From Syntrophomonas sp. UBA4922 (GTDB lineage: Bacteria > Bacillota > Syntrophomonadia > Syntrophomonadales > Syntrophomonadaceae): 31,283 bases of DNA. The position numbers and the translations under genes are program-made. Positions 1-8,719 of the stretch are shown here, piece by piece (positions within the stretch are counted from its first letter, which is position 1; each line of letters opens with the position of its first letter). The stretch is taken from assembly GCA_002398825.1 (NCBI GenBank), contig DHBS01000005.1:82112-113394 (forward strand), read 5' to 3'. The notes below the pieces were generated by a model. The model was not told the origin of the DNA. It searched no databases and saw only the letters and a list, made by a program, of their open reading frames with translations.

Positions 1-866
1 CATCCATTGGCAGCAGCAGCCTTGATCATGGCAAATTCACCACTTACGTTATATGCCGCGGTGGGCAGGCCGAACCGCTCTTTTACCGCTCTGATTACAT
101 CCAAATAAGGCAAGGCCGGCTTGACCATAACGATATCGGCCCCTTCCTCCACATCCAGGTACACTTCGCGCAAGGCCTCGCCGACGTTGGCGGGATCCAT
201 TTGATGAGTGCGGCGGTCTCCGAATTGCGGAGTTGAACCGGCAGCTTCGCGAAAAGGCCCATAGAATGCGGAAGCATATTTGGCAGCATAAGACATAATG
301 GGAATGTGGGAATAACCAGCCTCATCCAGGCGCTGTCTGATGAAGCCTATTCTGCCATCCATCATATCTGAGGGCGCCACCAGGTCACAACCCGCCCTGA
401 CATGAGAAAGGGCTTCTAAAGCCAGCAACTCCAGCGTGGCATCATTGTCCACCATGCCGTCACCGCCGATCACCCCGCAATGGCCATGGTCGGTATATTC
501 GCACATGCATACATCGGTAATGACCTGCAGCTGCGGACAGGTATCTTTAATAAACTTAATAGCCTCTTGCACAGCACCTTCATCACTATAGGCACTGCTG
601 CCGCAGCTGTCCTTGTACTCCGGGATTCCGAACAACAGGACTGCAGGTATCCCCAGGCTGTCAATCTCCTTGATCTCAGCCGCCAGCTGGTCTACCGAGA
701 GCTGAAAAACGCCGGGCATGGAGGCAATGGGATTGCGTATACCCTGGCCATAATGAACAAACAGCGGGTAGATCAGCTCTTTTATGGATAATCTGGTTTC
801 CGCGACCATATCCCGCAACACAGCGTGGTTGCGAAGCCTTCTTAATCTACTGGTGGGAAAGTGCAT
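1..866 (-). CDS. hemB: Delta-aminolevulinic acid dehydratase (porphobilinogen synthase), 3' end cut by window edge
   Basis: The enzyme condenses two 5-aminolevulinate molecules to porphobilinogen, the pyrrole block of all tetrapyrroles, in the cytoplasm. The 288 codons present cover most of the usual length of about 325. The cysteine set C120, C122 and C130 (DVCMCEYTDHGHC) marks the zinc-dependent class. The two active-site lysines are visible at K196 (SYAAKYAS) and K249 (MVKPALPYLD). The ATG start has a GAGGTG ribosome binding site 7-8 bases upstream. It is the last gene visible in the tetrapyrrole run and follows ahbC after a 52-base gap that contains a hairpin. The frame is intact to the edge. 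Identification is firm from the motifs. Confidence 0.97.
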   Translation of the reverse strand, partial: MHFPTSRLRRLRNHAVLRDMVAETRLSIKELIYPLFVHYGQGIRNPIASMPGVFQLSVDQLAAEIKEIDSLGIPAVLLFGIPEYKDSCGSSAYSDEGAVQEAIKFIKDTCPQLQVITDVCMCEYTDHGHCGVIGGDGMVDNDATLELLALEALSHVRAGCDLVAPSDMMDGRIGFIRQRLDEAGYSHIPIMSYAAKYASAFYGPFREAAGSTPQFGDRRTHQMDPANVGEALREVYLDVEEGADIVMVKPALPYLDVIRAVKERFGLPTAAYNVSGEFAMIKAAAANG

Positions 867-888
867 ATTAAGTCACCTCACTGTATGA

Positions 889-912
889 TTTGGCCAAAAA
901 AGGCTGGCCAAA
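889..912 (-). other. Intergenic hairpin between ahbC and hemB
   Basis: A perfect 8-bp inverted repeat (TTTGGCCA and TGGCCAAA) with an 8-base loop fills much of the ahbC-hemB gap. On the transcribed strand the T-run lies inside the loop rather than after the stem, so this is not a standard terminator. It may be an mRNA processing or stability element separating hemB from the upstream message. That role is inference. Confidence 0.4.
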
Positions 913-918
913 TGGCGT

Positions 919-2097
919 TTATTTGCTCTTGCGCTCTTCAGCCGAGAGGTAGCAGGCCGGATCTTCTGCCCAGAGATCGCCCTTCACTGCCCTGGCGCGT
1001 ATACGACATCCCCCGCACAGTTGCTTGTACTGGCATTCTCCGCAACTGCCGGTAACATGAAGCTGCTTTTCCCGGAGTTTGACCATCAAGGCGTCATCTG
1101 AAGTCCAGATCTCGCTAAAAGGCTTCTCCCGCACATTGCCTACGGTATAATCCTGCCAGAATTGGCAGGGGTGGACATTCCCGCGCGGATCCACATTGGC
1201 AAACTTGGTCCCCGCAGAACATCCGCCATGCATTTCCAGCAATTGAATGACCTCGGCGGCCCGTTCAGGATTTTCAGCCTTTATTTTATTTAAGAGATAT
1301 ATTCCGTCAGCATGGTTATCCGTAGTCAGGATCTCGGTTTCTATTCCTTTAGCCGCCAACTCCAGAGTCTTTTGACACACATAATTGAGGATGGCCTCTT
1401 TCTCTTCGATGCTGGTGTCCATGTCAGCCATTTCGGCGCCGCGCCCGGCATAAACCAGATGGTACATACAGAACCGGGGGATACCTTCCTTTTCTATCAG
1501 ATCAAAAATTACCGGTAAATCCTCTTGATTATATTTGTTTACCGTGAAGCGTATGCCAGTTTTTATACCGTGATCCAGGCAGGTACGTATGCCCCTTAAA
1601 GCCATTTCAAAGGCTCCGGGTATGCTTCTGAAGTGATCATGGGTCTCAGGCCCCCCATCTATGCTGATGCCCACATATTGAAATCCTGCGGCTTTAATAT
1701 TTGCCGCCGCCGCTGCATCGATCAAAGTGCCGTTGGTGGATATTACCGGCCTTAATCCCAACTCGGCGGCCAGGCTCCCCAACTGATAGATATCCTTGCG
1801 CAAGAGGGGTTCTCCGCCGGAAAACAGCAAAACCGGCACCTTCATGCCTGCCAGGTCACGGATAAACGCCTCCGCTTCTTCAGTGCTAAGCTCATCCTGG
1901 TATTTCCTGTCTTCGGCATTGATATAACAATGCAGGCACTTCAGATTGCAGCGGTTGGTCATATTCCATACCACCAGGGGGCGGTTGGTAGCGGAGAACT
2001 GCAACAGTTGCGGCGGTATATCACCCTCCTGCCCTCTATGTTTAATCGCGTCTGATACGGTCGCTTGACCGCATAATAGTTTGGTGCATCCTATCAC
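919..2097 (-). CDS. ahbC: Radical SAM/SPASM protein of the siroheme-to-heme route (AhbC / NirJ1-like)
   Basis: A 392-residue radical SAM protein. The CX3CX2C cluster motif is at C50, C54 and C57 (CNLKCLHCY), and a C-terminal SPASM cysteine set is at C293, C311, C352, C355, C361, C364 and C382. The N-terminus (MIGCTKLLCG...LLQFS...PLVVWNMT) matches my memory of the AhbC/NirJ1 subfamily better than AhbD. AhbC converts 12,18-didecarboxysiroheme to Fe-coproporphyrin III in the alternative heme pathway. The GTG start overlaps the upstream stop (GTGA) and has a GAGGAG site about 9 bases away. Position among hemA, hemC, cobA-hemD and hemB supports a tetrapyrrole role. AhbA, AhbB and AhbD are not in the window and may lie beyond the left edge. 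A heme d1-type or AhbD function cannot be fully excluded. Confidence 0.85.
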   Translation of the reverse strand: MIGCTKLLCGQATVSDAIKHRGQEGDIPPQLLQFSATNRPLVVWNMTNRCNLKCLHCYINAEDRKYQDELSTEEAEAFIRDLAGMKVPVLLFSGGEPLLRKDIYQLGSLAAELGLRPVISTNGTLIDAAAAANIKAAGFQYVGISIDGGPETHDHFRSIPGAFEMALRGIRTCLDHGIKTGIRFTVNKYNQEDLPVIFDLIEKEGIPRFCMYHLVYAGRGAEMADMDTSIEEKEAILNYVCQKTLELAAKGIETEILTTDNHADGIYLLNKIKAENPERAAEVIQLLEMHGGCSAGTKFANVDPRGNVHPCQFWQDYTVGNVREKPFSEIWTSDDALMVKLREKQLHVTGSCGECQYKQLCGGCRIRARAVKGDLWAEDPACYLSAEERKSK

Positions 2098-3638
2098 TGC
2101 ACTCTCTCCTCTCCCGTGGCGCTATGAGCGTCCTTGACCACAGCCTGCACCAGTCCTTCTATGGTGTACTCCCGGGCCGTCACATCAACGGTGAAGCCCA
2201 TATCCCTTGCTGTTCCGGCTGTAATCGGTCCGATGCAGGCCACTTTAACCAATGGGTCAATACGTGATACGTTGTCCTCACCTATCATTTTAACGAAATT
2301 AGTTACTGTTGATGAACTTGTAAATGTTAGATAATCAAAATCCCCGTTCAGCATTTCTTCAATTAAGCCCTGGCCTGCTGTCTGTGCTGCCACAGCCCGG
2401 TAAAGACTGATTTCGTGCATATATACCCCCCAGTTTTTGAGGGTATCCGGCAGTACATTCCTGGCTCCAATGGCCCGGGGCAAAAGCACCCATTGACCAG
2501 GGGTTATGCTCTTTTGCAGCTGGTCGAGTATGCCTTCAGCCTGATATTCCGGGGGCATGATCTCCACTCTCAACCCGTGTTCCTCCAGCCTTTTTCTGGT
2601 CGCAGGACCGATAGATACCAGCCTGATGCCTTTCAGATCGCGGATGTCCAGGCCGTGTTGAAACATCTCTTCCAGGAAGATATCCACCCCGTTGACACTG
2701 GTAAAAACCAGCCAATCGTAATACTCCAGGTTTTTAAAAGCAGCATGCAAAGCCTCCCGGTCGACTTCCTTCTGGATGATGATACTGGGGCACTCAATGG
2801 CCTGACCGCCTGCCTGGCGTATCTTATCGACCAACGCGCTGGCTTGAGCCCGGGCCCGGGTGACAATGACCCGTTTCCCCCACAGTGGTTTGCTCTCAAT
2901 CCATTGGAGCTGCTCCCTGAGCTCAACCACTTCTCCTACTATAATGACAGCCGGAGGTTTGAATTGTGCAGCCTCAACCTTCCCGACAATATTCTCCAGG
3001 GTGCCGGTTAAGACCTCTTGTTGAGGGAGTGTCCCCCATCTGACCAGGGCAATGGGAGTCTGGGGGGATCGGCCATGGCTTATCAGTTCGTGGCAAATCG
3101 TAGGCAGATTCTCAACCCCCATCAAGAACACCAGGGTCCCGATGCCAGTACTGATCTTGTCCCAGTGAATGGAACTCCTGGTTTTTTCAGGCTTTTCATG
3201 CCCGGTGATAACCGCAAAACTGGAGGTGGCATCGCGGTGAGTCACCGGTATACCGGCATAAGCCGGCACCGCAATGGCGGAAGTGATTCCCGGAATGATT
3301 TCGAATTCCAGGCCGTGTTCTCTGACAAAAACCGCCTCTTCTCCGCCCCTGCCATATAAAAAGGGATCCCCGCCTTTGAGCCGGGCAACTTTTTGGCCTC
3401 TGGCAGCTTTTTCCACCAGCAATCTATTAATCTCTTCCTGGGGGAGGGCGTGTCGGCCTGAAATTTTGCCGACATAGATAAATTCTGCCTGGGGATTGGC
3501 CATGGCGAGGATCTCCGCCCCCACCAGGCGGTCGTATACAACCACATCGGCCTCCTCCAATACCTTTCGGGCCTTAATGGTCAACAGACCCGGATCTCCA
3601 GGGCCTGCTCCTATTAAATAAACCAAGCCTTTGTTCAT
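2094..3638 (-). CDS. cobA-hemD: Fused uroporphyrinogen-III C-methyltransferase / uroporphyrinogen-III synthase
   Basis: A 514-residue fusion. Residues 1 to about 245 are a SUMT (CobA/SirA) domain with GAGPGDPGLLT at 10-20, the KGGDPFLYGRGGEE loop near 88-101 and PGITSAIAVPAYAGIPVTHR at 116-135. This domain methylates uroporphyrinogen III twice to precorrin-2. Residues from about 252 on (GKRVIVTRARAQA...) form the HemD domain, which closes hydroxymethylbilane to uroporphyrinogen III. Such fusions are common in Clostridia. The fusion makes branch-point substrate and commits it toward siroheme in one polypeptide. The ATG has a GGGGATAAGAA leader, and the start overlaps the hemC stop by 4 bases, so translational coupling is likely. 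Confidence 0.96.
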   Translation of the reverse strand: MNKGLVYLIGAGPGDPGLLTIKARKVLEEADVVVYDRLVGAEILAMANPQAEFIYVGKISGRHALPQEEINRLLVEKAARGQKVARLKGGDPFLYGRGGEEAVFVREHGLEFEIIPGITSAIAVPAYAGIPVTHRDATSSFAVITGHEKPEKTRSSIHWDKISTGIGTLVFLMGVENLPTICHELISHGRSPQTPIALVRWGTLPQQEVLTGTLENIVGKVEAAQFKPPAVIIVGEVVELREQLQWIESKPLWGKRVIVTRARAQASALVDKIRQAGGQAIECPSIIIQKEVDREALHAAFKNLEYYDWLVFTSVNGVDIFLEEMFQHGLDIRDLKGIRLVSIGPATRKRLEEHGLRVEIMPPEYQAEGILDQLQKSITPGQWVLLPRAIGARNVLPDTLKNWGVYMHEISLYRAVAAQTAGQGLIEEMLNGDFDYLTFTSSSTVTNFVKMIGEDNVSRIDPLVKVACIGPITAGTARDMGFTVDVTAREYTIEGLVQAVVKDAHSATGEERVQ

Positions 3639-4570
3639 TTCTTATCCCCTAATCTGCGAATTTCTGTCAAGACTTGACCGGCGCCACGGGACAAAAGCTG
3701 ATTGGCCAAACTGAGCCCGATTTCTTCTGCTTCCTCAGGCTTGCCCTGCAAAGCTCCTTGATATTTGACGGTACCATCCAGAGAAGCCACTATGCCTGAC
3801 AGATTCAAACCCTCTCCTGTAATTTCCGCAAGCGCTCCGATAGGAATTTGGCATCCCCCTTCCAGCGTTCGTAAAAAGGAGCGTTCAGCCAGGACCCCCA
3901 ACCTGGTGGGTTCATGATCAATTAAGGCCAAAATCCCGGCGGTCTCGTTATCCCCTGCCCTGATCTCTACCCCGATGGCGCCCTGGCCTACCGCAGGCAG
4001 CAACAAGTCGCAGGGCAGGATTTCAGTGATCAGATCTTCGTAACCAAGCCGCTTCACTCCGGCATAGGCCAGAACGATGGCATCCAGGCCTTCCTTTTGC
4101 ATCTTCCTGATGCGCGTATCCACATTGCCCCGCAGATCCACGATAATCAGGTCGGGCCTGCTGGCTTTAATCTGCGCGATTCTTCTCAAGCTGGAAGTCC
4201 CTACCCGGGCGCCCCGGGGAAGCTCGGCAAAACCGCCGGCATGCCGCGAAAGCAATACATCCTGCGGGTTTTCACGGGATAAAACCGCACCTATGCAAAG
4301 ACCCGGTTCGAGAACAGAAGGCAGATCCTTCATGCTATGAACCGCCAGATCCACCTTATTATTAAGCAATGCCAGCTCTATTTCTTTGGTAAAAAGCCCT
4401 TTGTCCCCTATCTTGGATAGGGATACATCCAGGATTTTGTCGCCCTGTGTCTTGATAACCTCTATGGTCACCTCAAGCCCGGGCACAGCCCGGCGCAGCA
4501 GGTCGGCAGCATGATTAGCCTGCCAAAGGGCCAGTTTACTACCCCTTGTTCCCAACCTCAGTTTGCTCAT
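3635..4570 (-). CDS. hemC: Porphobilinogen deaminase (hydroxymethylbilane synthase)
   Basis: Polymerises four porphobilinogens to hydroxymethylbilane. The 311-residue protein begins MSKLRLGTRGSKLALWQ, the standard family N-terminus. A longer frame from an upstream start at 4642 would add 24 residues that do not fit the family, so the ATG at 4570 (with GGGGGA upstream) is preferred. The catalytic aspartate is D82 (KDLP), and C240 in LEGGCQIPIGA carries the dipyrromethane cofactor. The gene overlaps the end of hemA by 32 bases and the start of cobA-hemD by 4, consistent with a single message. Nothing looks unusual in the protein. Confidence 0.97.
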   Translation of the reverse strand: MSKLRLGTRGSKLALWQANHAADLLRRAVPGLEVTIEVIKTQGDKILDVSLSKIGDKGLFTKEIELALLNNKVDLAVHSMKDLPSVLEPGLCIGAVLSRENPQDVLLSRHAGGFAELPRGARVGTSSLRRIAQIKASRPDLIIVDLRGNVDTRIRKMQKEGLDAIVLAYAGVKRLGYEDLITEILPCDLLLPAVGQGAIGVEIRAGDNETAGILALIDHEPTRLGVLAERSFLRTLEGGCQIPIGALAEITGEGLNLSGIVASLDGTVKYQGALQGKPEEAEEIGLSLANQLLSRGAGQVLTEIRRLGDKK

Positions 4571-5852
4571 CGGCTTGTTCCCCCATATTAACCTGCAGCC
4601 CAAACAGCTTCTTGGCAACCTCCGCATAGAGATGTCCCTCATTGCTGACCGCCATTTCCTTCAAGCCAACAATAGGATTATGCAGCAACTGGTTTATAAT
4701 GGTGTGGGCCATAGAAACTATCACCTTTTGTTCATGGTCAGATACCTTGCCCAGGCGGTTGAAAGCCTTTTTCAATTCCTGTTCCTTGATCGTTTCGGCT
4801 CGCTGCTTGAGAGCAGTAATAACCGGAACAACATATAAACCGGCCAGCCATTCGTTGAATTTTTCCAATTCCTCGGCAATAATCTGTTCAGCCTGTCGGG
4901 CGGCCTTCTGACGCTGCAGGTAGTTGCTGTCCACTACATTCTGAAGATCATCGATGTCAAATATATGAACCCCCTGCACCTGGCCCAATACGGGATCGAC
5001 ATCTCTGGGCACAGCGATGTCGATGATAATCATTTCTTTGCCCTGGCGGGCCGCCAACTGCCCGCCGCAATTGTCCGCTCTGATCACGTAATGATTGGCT
5101 GCCGTGCAGCTGATCACTATGTCTGCTTTATATAATTCATCGGGCAGTTGATCAAAGCGGACCGCCCGGCCGTTGAAACTCTGGGCCATCAATTGGGCAC
5201 GATCAAAGGAGCGATTGGATACAATCACTGATTTTACGCCATTGACCATCAAATAGCGGGTGGCCAGTTCGCTCATTTCACCGGCGCCTACCACCAGAAC
5301 GGTTTTATCCTCCAGGGAATCAAAATGCTGGCGGGCTAATTCAACCGCGGCATAACTGACTGATACCGGATGATGATCTATACCGGTTTCGGTCCGGGTT
5401 TTTTTGCCCACAAAAATGGCCTTCTGAAACAGAGCGTTTAAAACCCCGTCAGAAGCCCCTTTTTCCATAGCGGTTTGATAGGCGTCCTTGACCTGGGCAA
5501 GAATTTGTGCTTCACCCAAAATCATCGAATCCAGGCCGGAAGAAACCCTGAAAATATGGGAAATGGCATCATAACAGGTAGGCTGGTATAAATAGCCCTG
5601 CAATTCATGATATGGAAATCCGGAAAATTCCTCTAAGAACTGATTGAGCACAGCTGTGCCATCAGCGATATTGCGGGTTGTGGCATAAACCTCAGTACGA
5701 TTGCAGGTAGCCAGAATCACGGCGCCTTCAATTTCAGCACTCTGTTTCAGATGATGATATGCTTTTTCCATGACCGGTGCTGAAAATGCCAGTTTTTCCC
5801 TCACTTCAACCGGCGCCGTGCGGTGATTTAATCCTGCCAAAAGGACATACAT
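4539..5852 (-). CDS. hemA: Glutamyl-tRNA reductase
   Basis: Catalyses the first committed step of tetrapyrrole synthesis by the C5 route, reducing glutamyl-tRNA to glutamate-1-semialdehyde with NADPH. The 437-residue protein starts MYVLLAGLNHRTAPVEVREKLAF and has the nucleophile C50 in ATCNRTEVYA, the conserved GEAQILAQVKDAY segment near 113-125 and a Rossmann loop VVGAGEMSELA at 187-197. Its start lies 25 bases inside the end of the sirC gene, and its end overlaps hemC, so it sits mid-operon. The C5 route fits an anaerobic Firmicute. A hemL gene for the next step is not in the window. Confidence 0.97.
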   Translation of the reverse strand: MYVLLAGLNHRTAPVEVREKLAFSAPVMEKAYHHLKQSAEIEGAVILATCNRTEVYATTRNIADGTAVLNQFLEEFSGFPYHELQGYLYQPTCYDAISHIFRVSSGLDSMILGEAQILAQVKDAYQTAMEKGASDGVLNALFQKAIFVGKKTRTETGIDHHPVSVSYAAVELARQHFDSLEDKTVLVVGAGEMSELATRYLMVNGVKSVIVSNRSFDRAQLMAQSFNGRAVRFDQLPDELYKADIVISCTAANHYVIRADNCGGQLAARQGKEMIIIDIAVPRDVDPVLGQVQGVHIFDIDDLQNVVDSNYLQRQKAARQAEQIIAEELEKFNEWLAGLYVVPVITALKQRAETIKEQELKKAFNRLGKVSDHEQKVIVSMAHTIINQLLHNPIVGLKEMAVSNEGHLYAEVAKKLFGLQVNMGEQADEQTEVGNKG

Positions 5853-6469
5853 TGCCTAATCTTCTCCTTCGCTTTATCTTTCTCCCCCACTTGAATCAGG
5901 TTAAGTATATCCGAGTAAACCAGAGACTCCAATATTTGTTTTCTTTTTTTTATGTCAGGTACATGGCTTTGCAGGTAGACCCGGGCTTCGCCCAACAGGT
6001 CGACAAATTCGCCATGCGCAGGTGTGATTATTTCTTCCAGTTCGCGGCGCAGTTTACGAGCATAGGCCGGACTCTTCCCCTCTGTAGAAACAGCGAAGGT
6101 CAGTGAATTGCGCCGCACAATGGCCGGCACCAAAAAATCACATTGTTCCGGATCATCCACCACATTGGCCAGAATCCCTTTTTGGCGGCAGAGTTGACTG
6201 ACCTCGCAGTTGACCTGTCTGTCATTGGTGGCGATAAAAACCAGGAAGACACCCTTCAGGTCTTCCTCTTGAAAGCCGCGTATTAAAATTTGCGCCAGGT
6301 CTTCCCGCTGCCATTGTTCAATCTGAGCGGTGATGGCATTGCTGACCACCCTGACCCTGGCTCCATGCTCCAACAGGGCTCTTATCTTGCGTTCGGCAAC
6401 CGCACCGCCGCCTACCACCAGACAGAGCTTGTCTTGCATATTAAGGCATATGGGGAACAGGTGTTTCAT
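5828..6469 (-). CDS. sirC: Precorrin-2 dehydrogenase / sirohydrochlorin ferrochelatase-type protein
   Basis: A 213-residue protein of the CysG N-terminal/Met8p/SirC family, which oxidises precorrin-2 to sirohydrochlorin with NAD and in some members also inserts iron. The NAD-binding loop is VVGGGAVAERK at about 18-28. A TTG at 6487 would add six residues, but the ATG at 6469 has GGAG six bases upstream and gives the usual N-terminus (MKHLFPICLN). With the CobA domain encoded downstream it gives the path from uroporphyrinogen III to siroheme, the precursor used by AhbC. Sequence alone does not show whether this copy is dehydrogenase only (SirC) or also a chelatase (Met8p). No separate SirB is seen here. 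Confidence 0.92.
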   Translation of the reverse strand: MKHLFPICLNMQDKLCLVVGGGAVAERKIRALLEHGARVRVVSNAITAQIEQWQREDLAQILIRGFQEEDLKGVFLVFIATNDRQVNCEVSQLCRQKGILANVVDDPEQCDFLVPAIVRRNSLTFAVSTEGKSPAYARKLRRELEEIITPAHGEFVDLLGEARVYLQSHVPDIKKRKQILESLVYSDILNLIQVGEKDKAKEKIRQCMSFWQD

Positions 6470-6508
6470 AAAAACTCCATCGTTCAACGGTGATTAAGAC
6501 CGGGATTG

Positions 6509-6697
6509 TTATTTATTGGGTTTATCTTCATTCTCCTCTTCAAACTCTTCGTCTTTTGATTTCCTGAAGTTCTGCAGGGCTTTGCCCAAAGACTGCCCTA
6601 CTTGCGGCAGTTTACCCGGCCCAACAATAATCAGTAATATAACCAGAATAAGAATTAACTCCCACGGACCAACATTAAATGGCAAGAATGCAAACAA
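6509..6697 (-). CDS. tatA: Sec-independent (Tat) translocase TatA/TatE component
   Basis: A 62-residue protein with one N-terminal membrane helix (WELILILVILLIIV), the conserved FGP-like hinge read here as VGPGKLP, an amphipathic helix (GQSLGKALQNFRKS) and an acidic, charged tail. TatA oligomers form the passage for folded Tat substrates. The start is TTG at 6697 with AAGGAG nine bases upstream; no ATG is available at the right place. It has its own sigma-A-type promoter in the 163-base gap after tatC and sits 39 bases before sirC, so tatA probably heads the tetrapyrrole message. Confidence 0.93.
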   Translation of the reverse strand: MFAFLPFNVGPWELILILVILLIIVGPGKLPQVGQSLGKALQNFRKSKDEEFEEENEDKPNK

Positions 6698-6773
6698 GAT
6701 TCTTCGCTCCTTCGCTCAAAATGAGCCGCTCAATTGTGCAGACCTTTCCGCCTTACGCCCCATATATAGTGCT

Positions 6774-6802
6774 ATTATGACAAAAGGGCGATATTTTGTA
6801 AA
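6774..6802 (-). promoter_or_regulatory. Sigma-A-type promoter for tatA and the tetrapyrrole operon
   Basis: On the minus strand there is a -35 TTTACA (6797-6802), a 17-base spacer and a -10 CATAAT (6774-6779), each differing from consensus at one position. It lies about 75 bases ahead of the tatA start. The genes from tatA to hemB have no other obvious promoter in between. Confidence 0.65.
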
Positions 6803-6860
6803 GCAGAACAGCCCGCCGTTACGGCTTAACGGGATTCTTCGCGGCTTGTACTTGTCAGGG

Positions 6861-7643
6861 TTACGTTGCCTGGCCGTCATCGCCTCCTATTTCCGACTGG
6901 CGTGTCCTGCCCTTGGCAGCCCACCTTGAGACCCATATACTGACCTCATAAAGAAAATAAACCGGAACAGCCATCATCAATTGAGAAATGGGATCGGGTC
7001 CGGGGGTCAAAGCGGCTGCTATCACCACAATCGCCAACAGTGCATATTTGCGGTTTTTAGCCATCCAGTCAGGCTTGATTACACCAATTTTTGTCAGGAA
7101 GAACACCAGAACGGGCAGTTCGAAAACCAGCCCGAAGGGGATAGTGAATGCAGTTACAAAGGATACATACTGATCAATTTTGAAAAACGTTTCCAGGTTT
7201 TCCCCGGCTATATAAATGAAGAAATTCAATACCAGGGGCAGTATGCCAAAATAAGCGAATAAAACCCCGCCGGCAAACAACAATACCGTAACCGGCAGCA
7301 ATATATAAACATATTTGCGTTCATGCGGATACAATCCCGGCTTGATAAAACGCCACACAGCCCAGACCACAATCGGGAATGCCAATACAAAGCCCGCATA
7401 TAAGGCCAGTTTGATTTTGACAAAGAAAGCCTCGGTAACGCTGGTCACGATCAAAGTCTCTTGCAACGCACTCAAGGGCGATACGATGACGGCCAGAATA
7501 GCCTCATTGTAATAAAAAGCCACACAAGCGCCGACGACAATCGCGGTTACACTGATTATAATGGCCCGGCGCAGCTCTTCCATATGAGTAATAAAGGTTT
7601 GCTTCTCCTCTACAGTCATATCACCAAAATTGAAAAAGGCCAC
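6861..7643 (-). CDS. tatC: Sec-independent (Tat) translocase TatC
   Basis: TatC is the multi-spanning receptor that binds twin-arginine signal peptides and works with TatA. The 260-residue protein has the family's N-terminal THMEELRRAIIIS segment and about six hydrophobic helices, ending in a charged tail. The start is GTG at 7643 with AAGGGGTG about 8 bases upstream. It lies 18 bases after the polyprenyl synthase gene and 163 bases before tatA, so it may belong to the quinone-gene transcript while tatA has a separate promoter. No tatB is visible, as is usual in Gram-positive two-component Tat systems. Confidence 0.96.
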   Translation of the reverse strand: MAFFNFGDMTVEEKQTFITHMEELRRAIIISVTAIVVGACVAFYYNEAILAVIVSPLSALQETLIVTSVTEAFFVKIKLALYAGFVLAFPIVVWAVWRFIKPGLYPHERKYVYILLPVTVLLFAGGVLFAYFGILPLVLNFFIYIAGENLETFFKIDQYVSFVTAFTIPFGLVFELPVLVFFLTKIGVIKPDWMAKNRKYALLAIVVIAAALTPGPDPISQLMMAVPVYFLYEVSIWVSRWAAKGRTRQSEIGGDDGQAT

Positions 7644-7661
7644 TGGTGTAACACCCCTTAC

Positions 7662-8630
7662 TTAATAATCTCGGATAGAGATAAAATCAGCCATATTCCC
7701 CAGATTTTCTGTTATCTGTGTCCTGGGAAGAAATTGCAGCTGACGTTTGGCTTTTTCCGCGTAATATTGGGCGGCGTAATAAGCGTAATCGATCCCCCCC
7801 GCATCGATGACCAGATCGAGTATAGTATCAGCCCTTTGCGTGCACTCCTCAGGAGACGACAACCATTGATGCAATTCCTGGCGATGGGGGCTGAAACGCA
7901 AAGCGTAAATGGTCGGAAGAGTAATAATGCCCTGCCTCACATCACTGCCGGTCGGCTTCCCCAACACCTCTTCAGTAGCGACAAAATCCAATATGTCATC
8001 TGTCACCTGAAAGGCCATTCCCAAATAATAGCCGTATTTTTGAAAAGCGGTTACTTCCCGGTTGCTGGCCGGCGTGAGCAAGGCCCCTAACTGGCAGCTC
8101 ACGGAAATCAGCAAGGCGGTTTTCCGCTCGATGCGCCGCAGGTAATTTTTCAAGCCCACCTCAGTATTGTAAGCGCTCAACATCTGAATGATTTCGCCTT
8201 CGCATATTTTCATGCTGGTGTCGGCCAGAATGCTGATCATATCGCAGCGCTGATAAGCCGCCACCAGAGCCAGTGAGCGTGAAAAAATAAAATTGCCGGC
8301 GTTTATGGAGAGGCGGTTGCCCCACAGCCGTTTAACAGTATCAGTGCCCCGCCGGGTTTTGGAATCATCGATCACATCATCGTGCACCAGTGTAGCCATG
8401 TGAGTTAATTCCAGGGCCACTGCCAGCGGAATAATGTCCTCCAGCTCGTCCACAAAAACCCTAGCGGCCAGTAGGGCAAACGCAGGGCGAAGCCGCTTGC
8501 CGCCAGCCTTAATGAGGTGGGTTGAAGCATCTTGCAATACCGCTAATGTGGTGTTGATGTTGTTCTCCAGGCTGCTTTCCACTATTTTCAGTTCATCAGC
8601 AACCGGGGCAAAGAATTCATTGGGTCCCAT
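7662..8630 (-). CDS. hepT: All-trans polyprenyl diphosphate synthase (probably for the menaquinone side chain)
   Basis: Elongates allylic diphosphates with isopentenyl diphosphate to the long prenyl tail. The 322-residue protein has GGKRLRP at 43-49, the first Asp-rich motif HDDVIDDS at 83-90, GKPTGSD near 224-230 and the second Asp-rich motif DDILDF at 211-216, so it looks catalytically complete. A TTG start at 8651 is possible, but the ATG at 8630 follows GGGGGGA and fits better. It lies downstream of ubiX and mqnP on the same strand, which points to menaquinone. HepT is used because the enzyme resembles component II of the Bacillus-type heptaprenyl synthase; chain length cannot be read from sequence. 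Confidence 0.88.
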   Translation of the reverse strand: MGPNEFFAPVADELKIVESSLENNINTTLAVLQDASTHLIKAGGKRLRPAFALLAARVFVDELEDIIPLAVALELTHMATLVHDDVIDDSKTRRGTDTVKRLWGNRLSINAGNFIFSRSLALVAAYQRCDMISILADTSMKICEGEIIQMLSAYNTEVGLKNYLRRIERKTALLISVSCQLGALLTPASNREVTAFQKYGYYLGMAFQVTDDILDFVATEEVLGKPTGSDVRQGIITLPTIYALRFSPHRQELHQWLSSPEECTQRADTILDLVIDAGGIDYAYYAAQYYAEKAKRQLQFLPRTQITENLGNMADFISIRDY

Positions 8631-8719
8631 ATGTCCCCCCGCATCTGTCAATTAAAATCATTATAATCCTTCATTCGACTGTTTCCAACCGAATCGAATT
8701 CTGTATTCTATGTGCGATA

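Noticed and set aside
2415..3011. 198-codon open frame antisense to cobA-hemD, and similar long antisense frames over the hepT, sufC and NuoG/GltD-like genes
   Set aside because: They lie opposite genes with strong motif support and show no domain of their own.
6698..6730. Third partial copy of the interspersed repeat before tatA (GAGCGAAGGAGCGAAGAA)
   Set aside because: Only about 18 bases resemble the unit, with a gap, and they contain the tatA ribosome site. Chance is likely.
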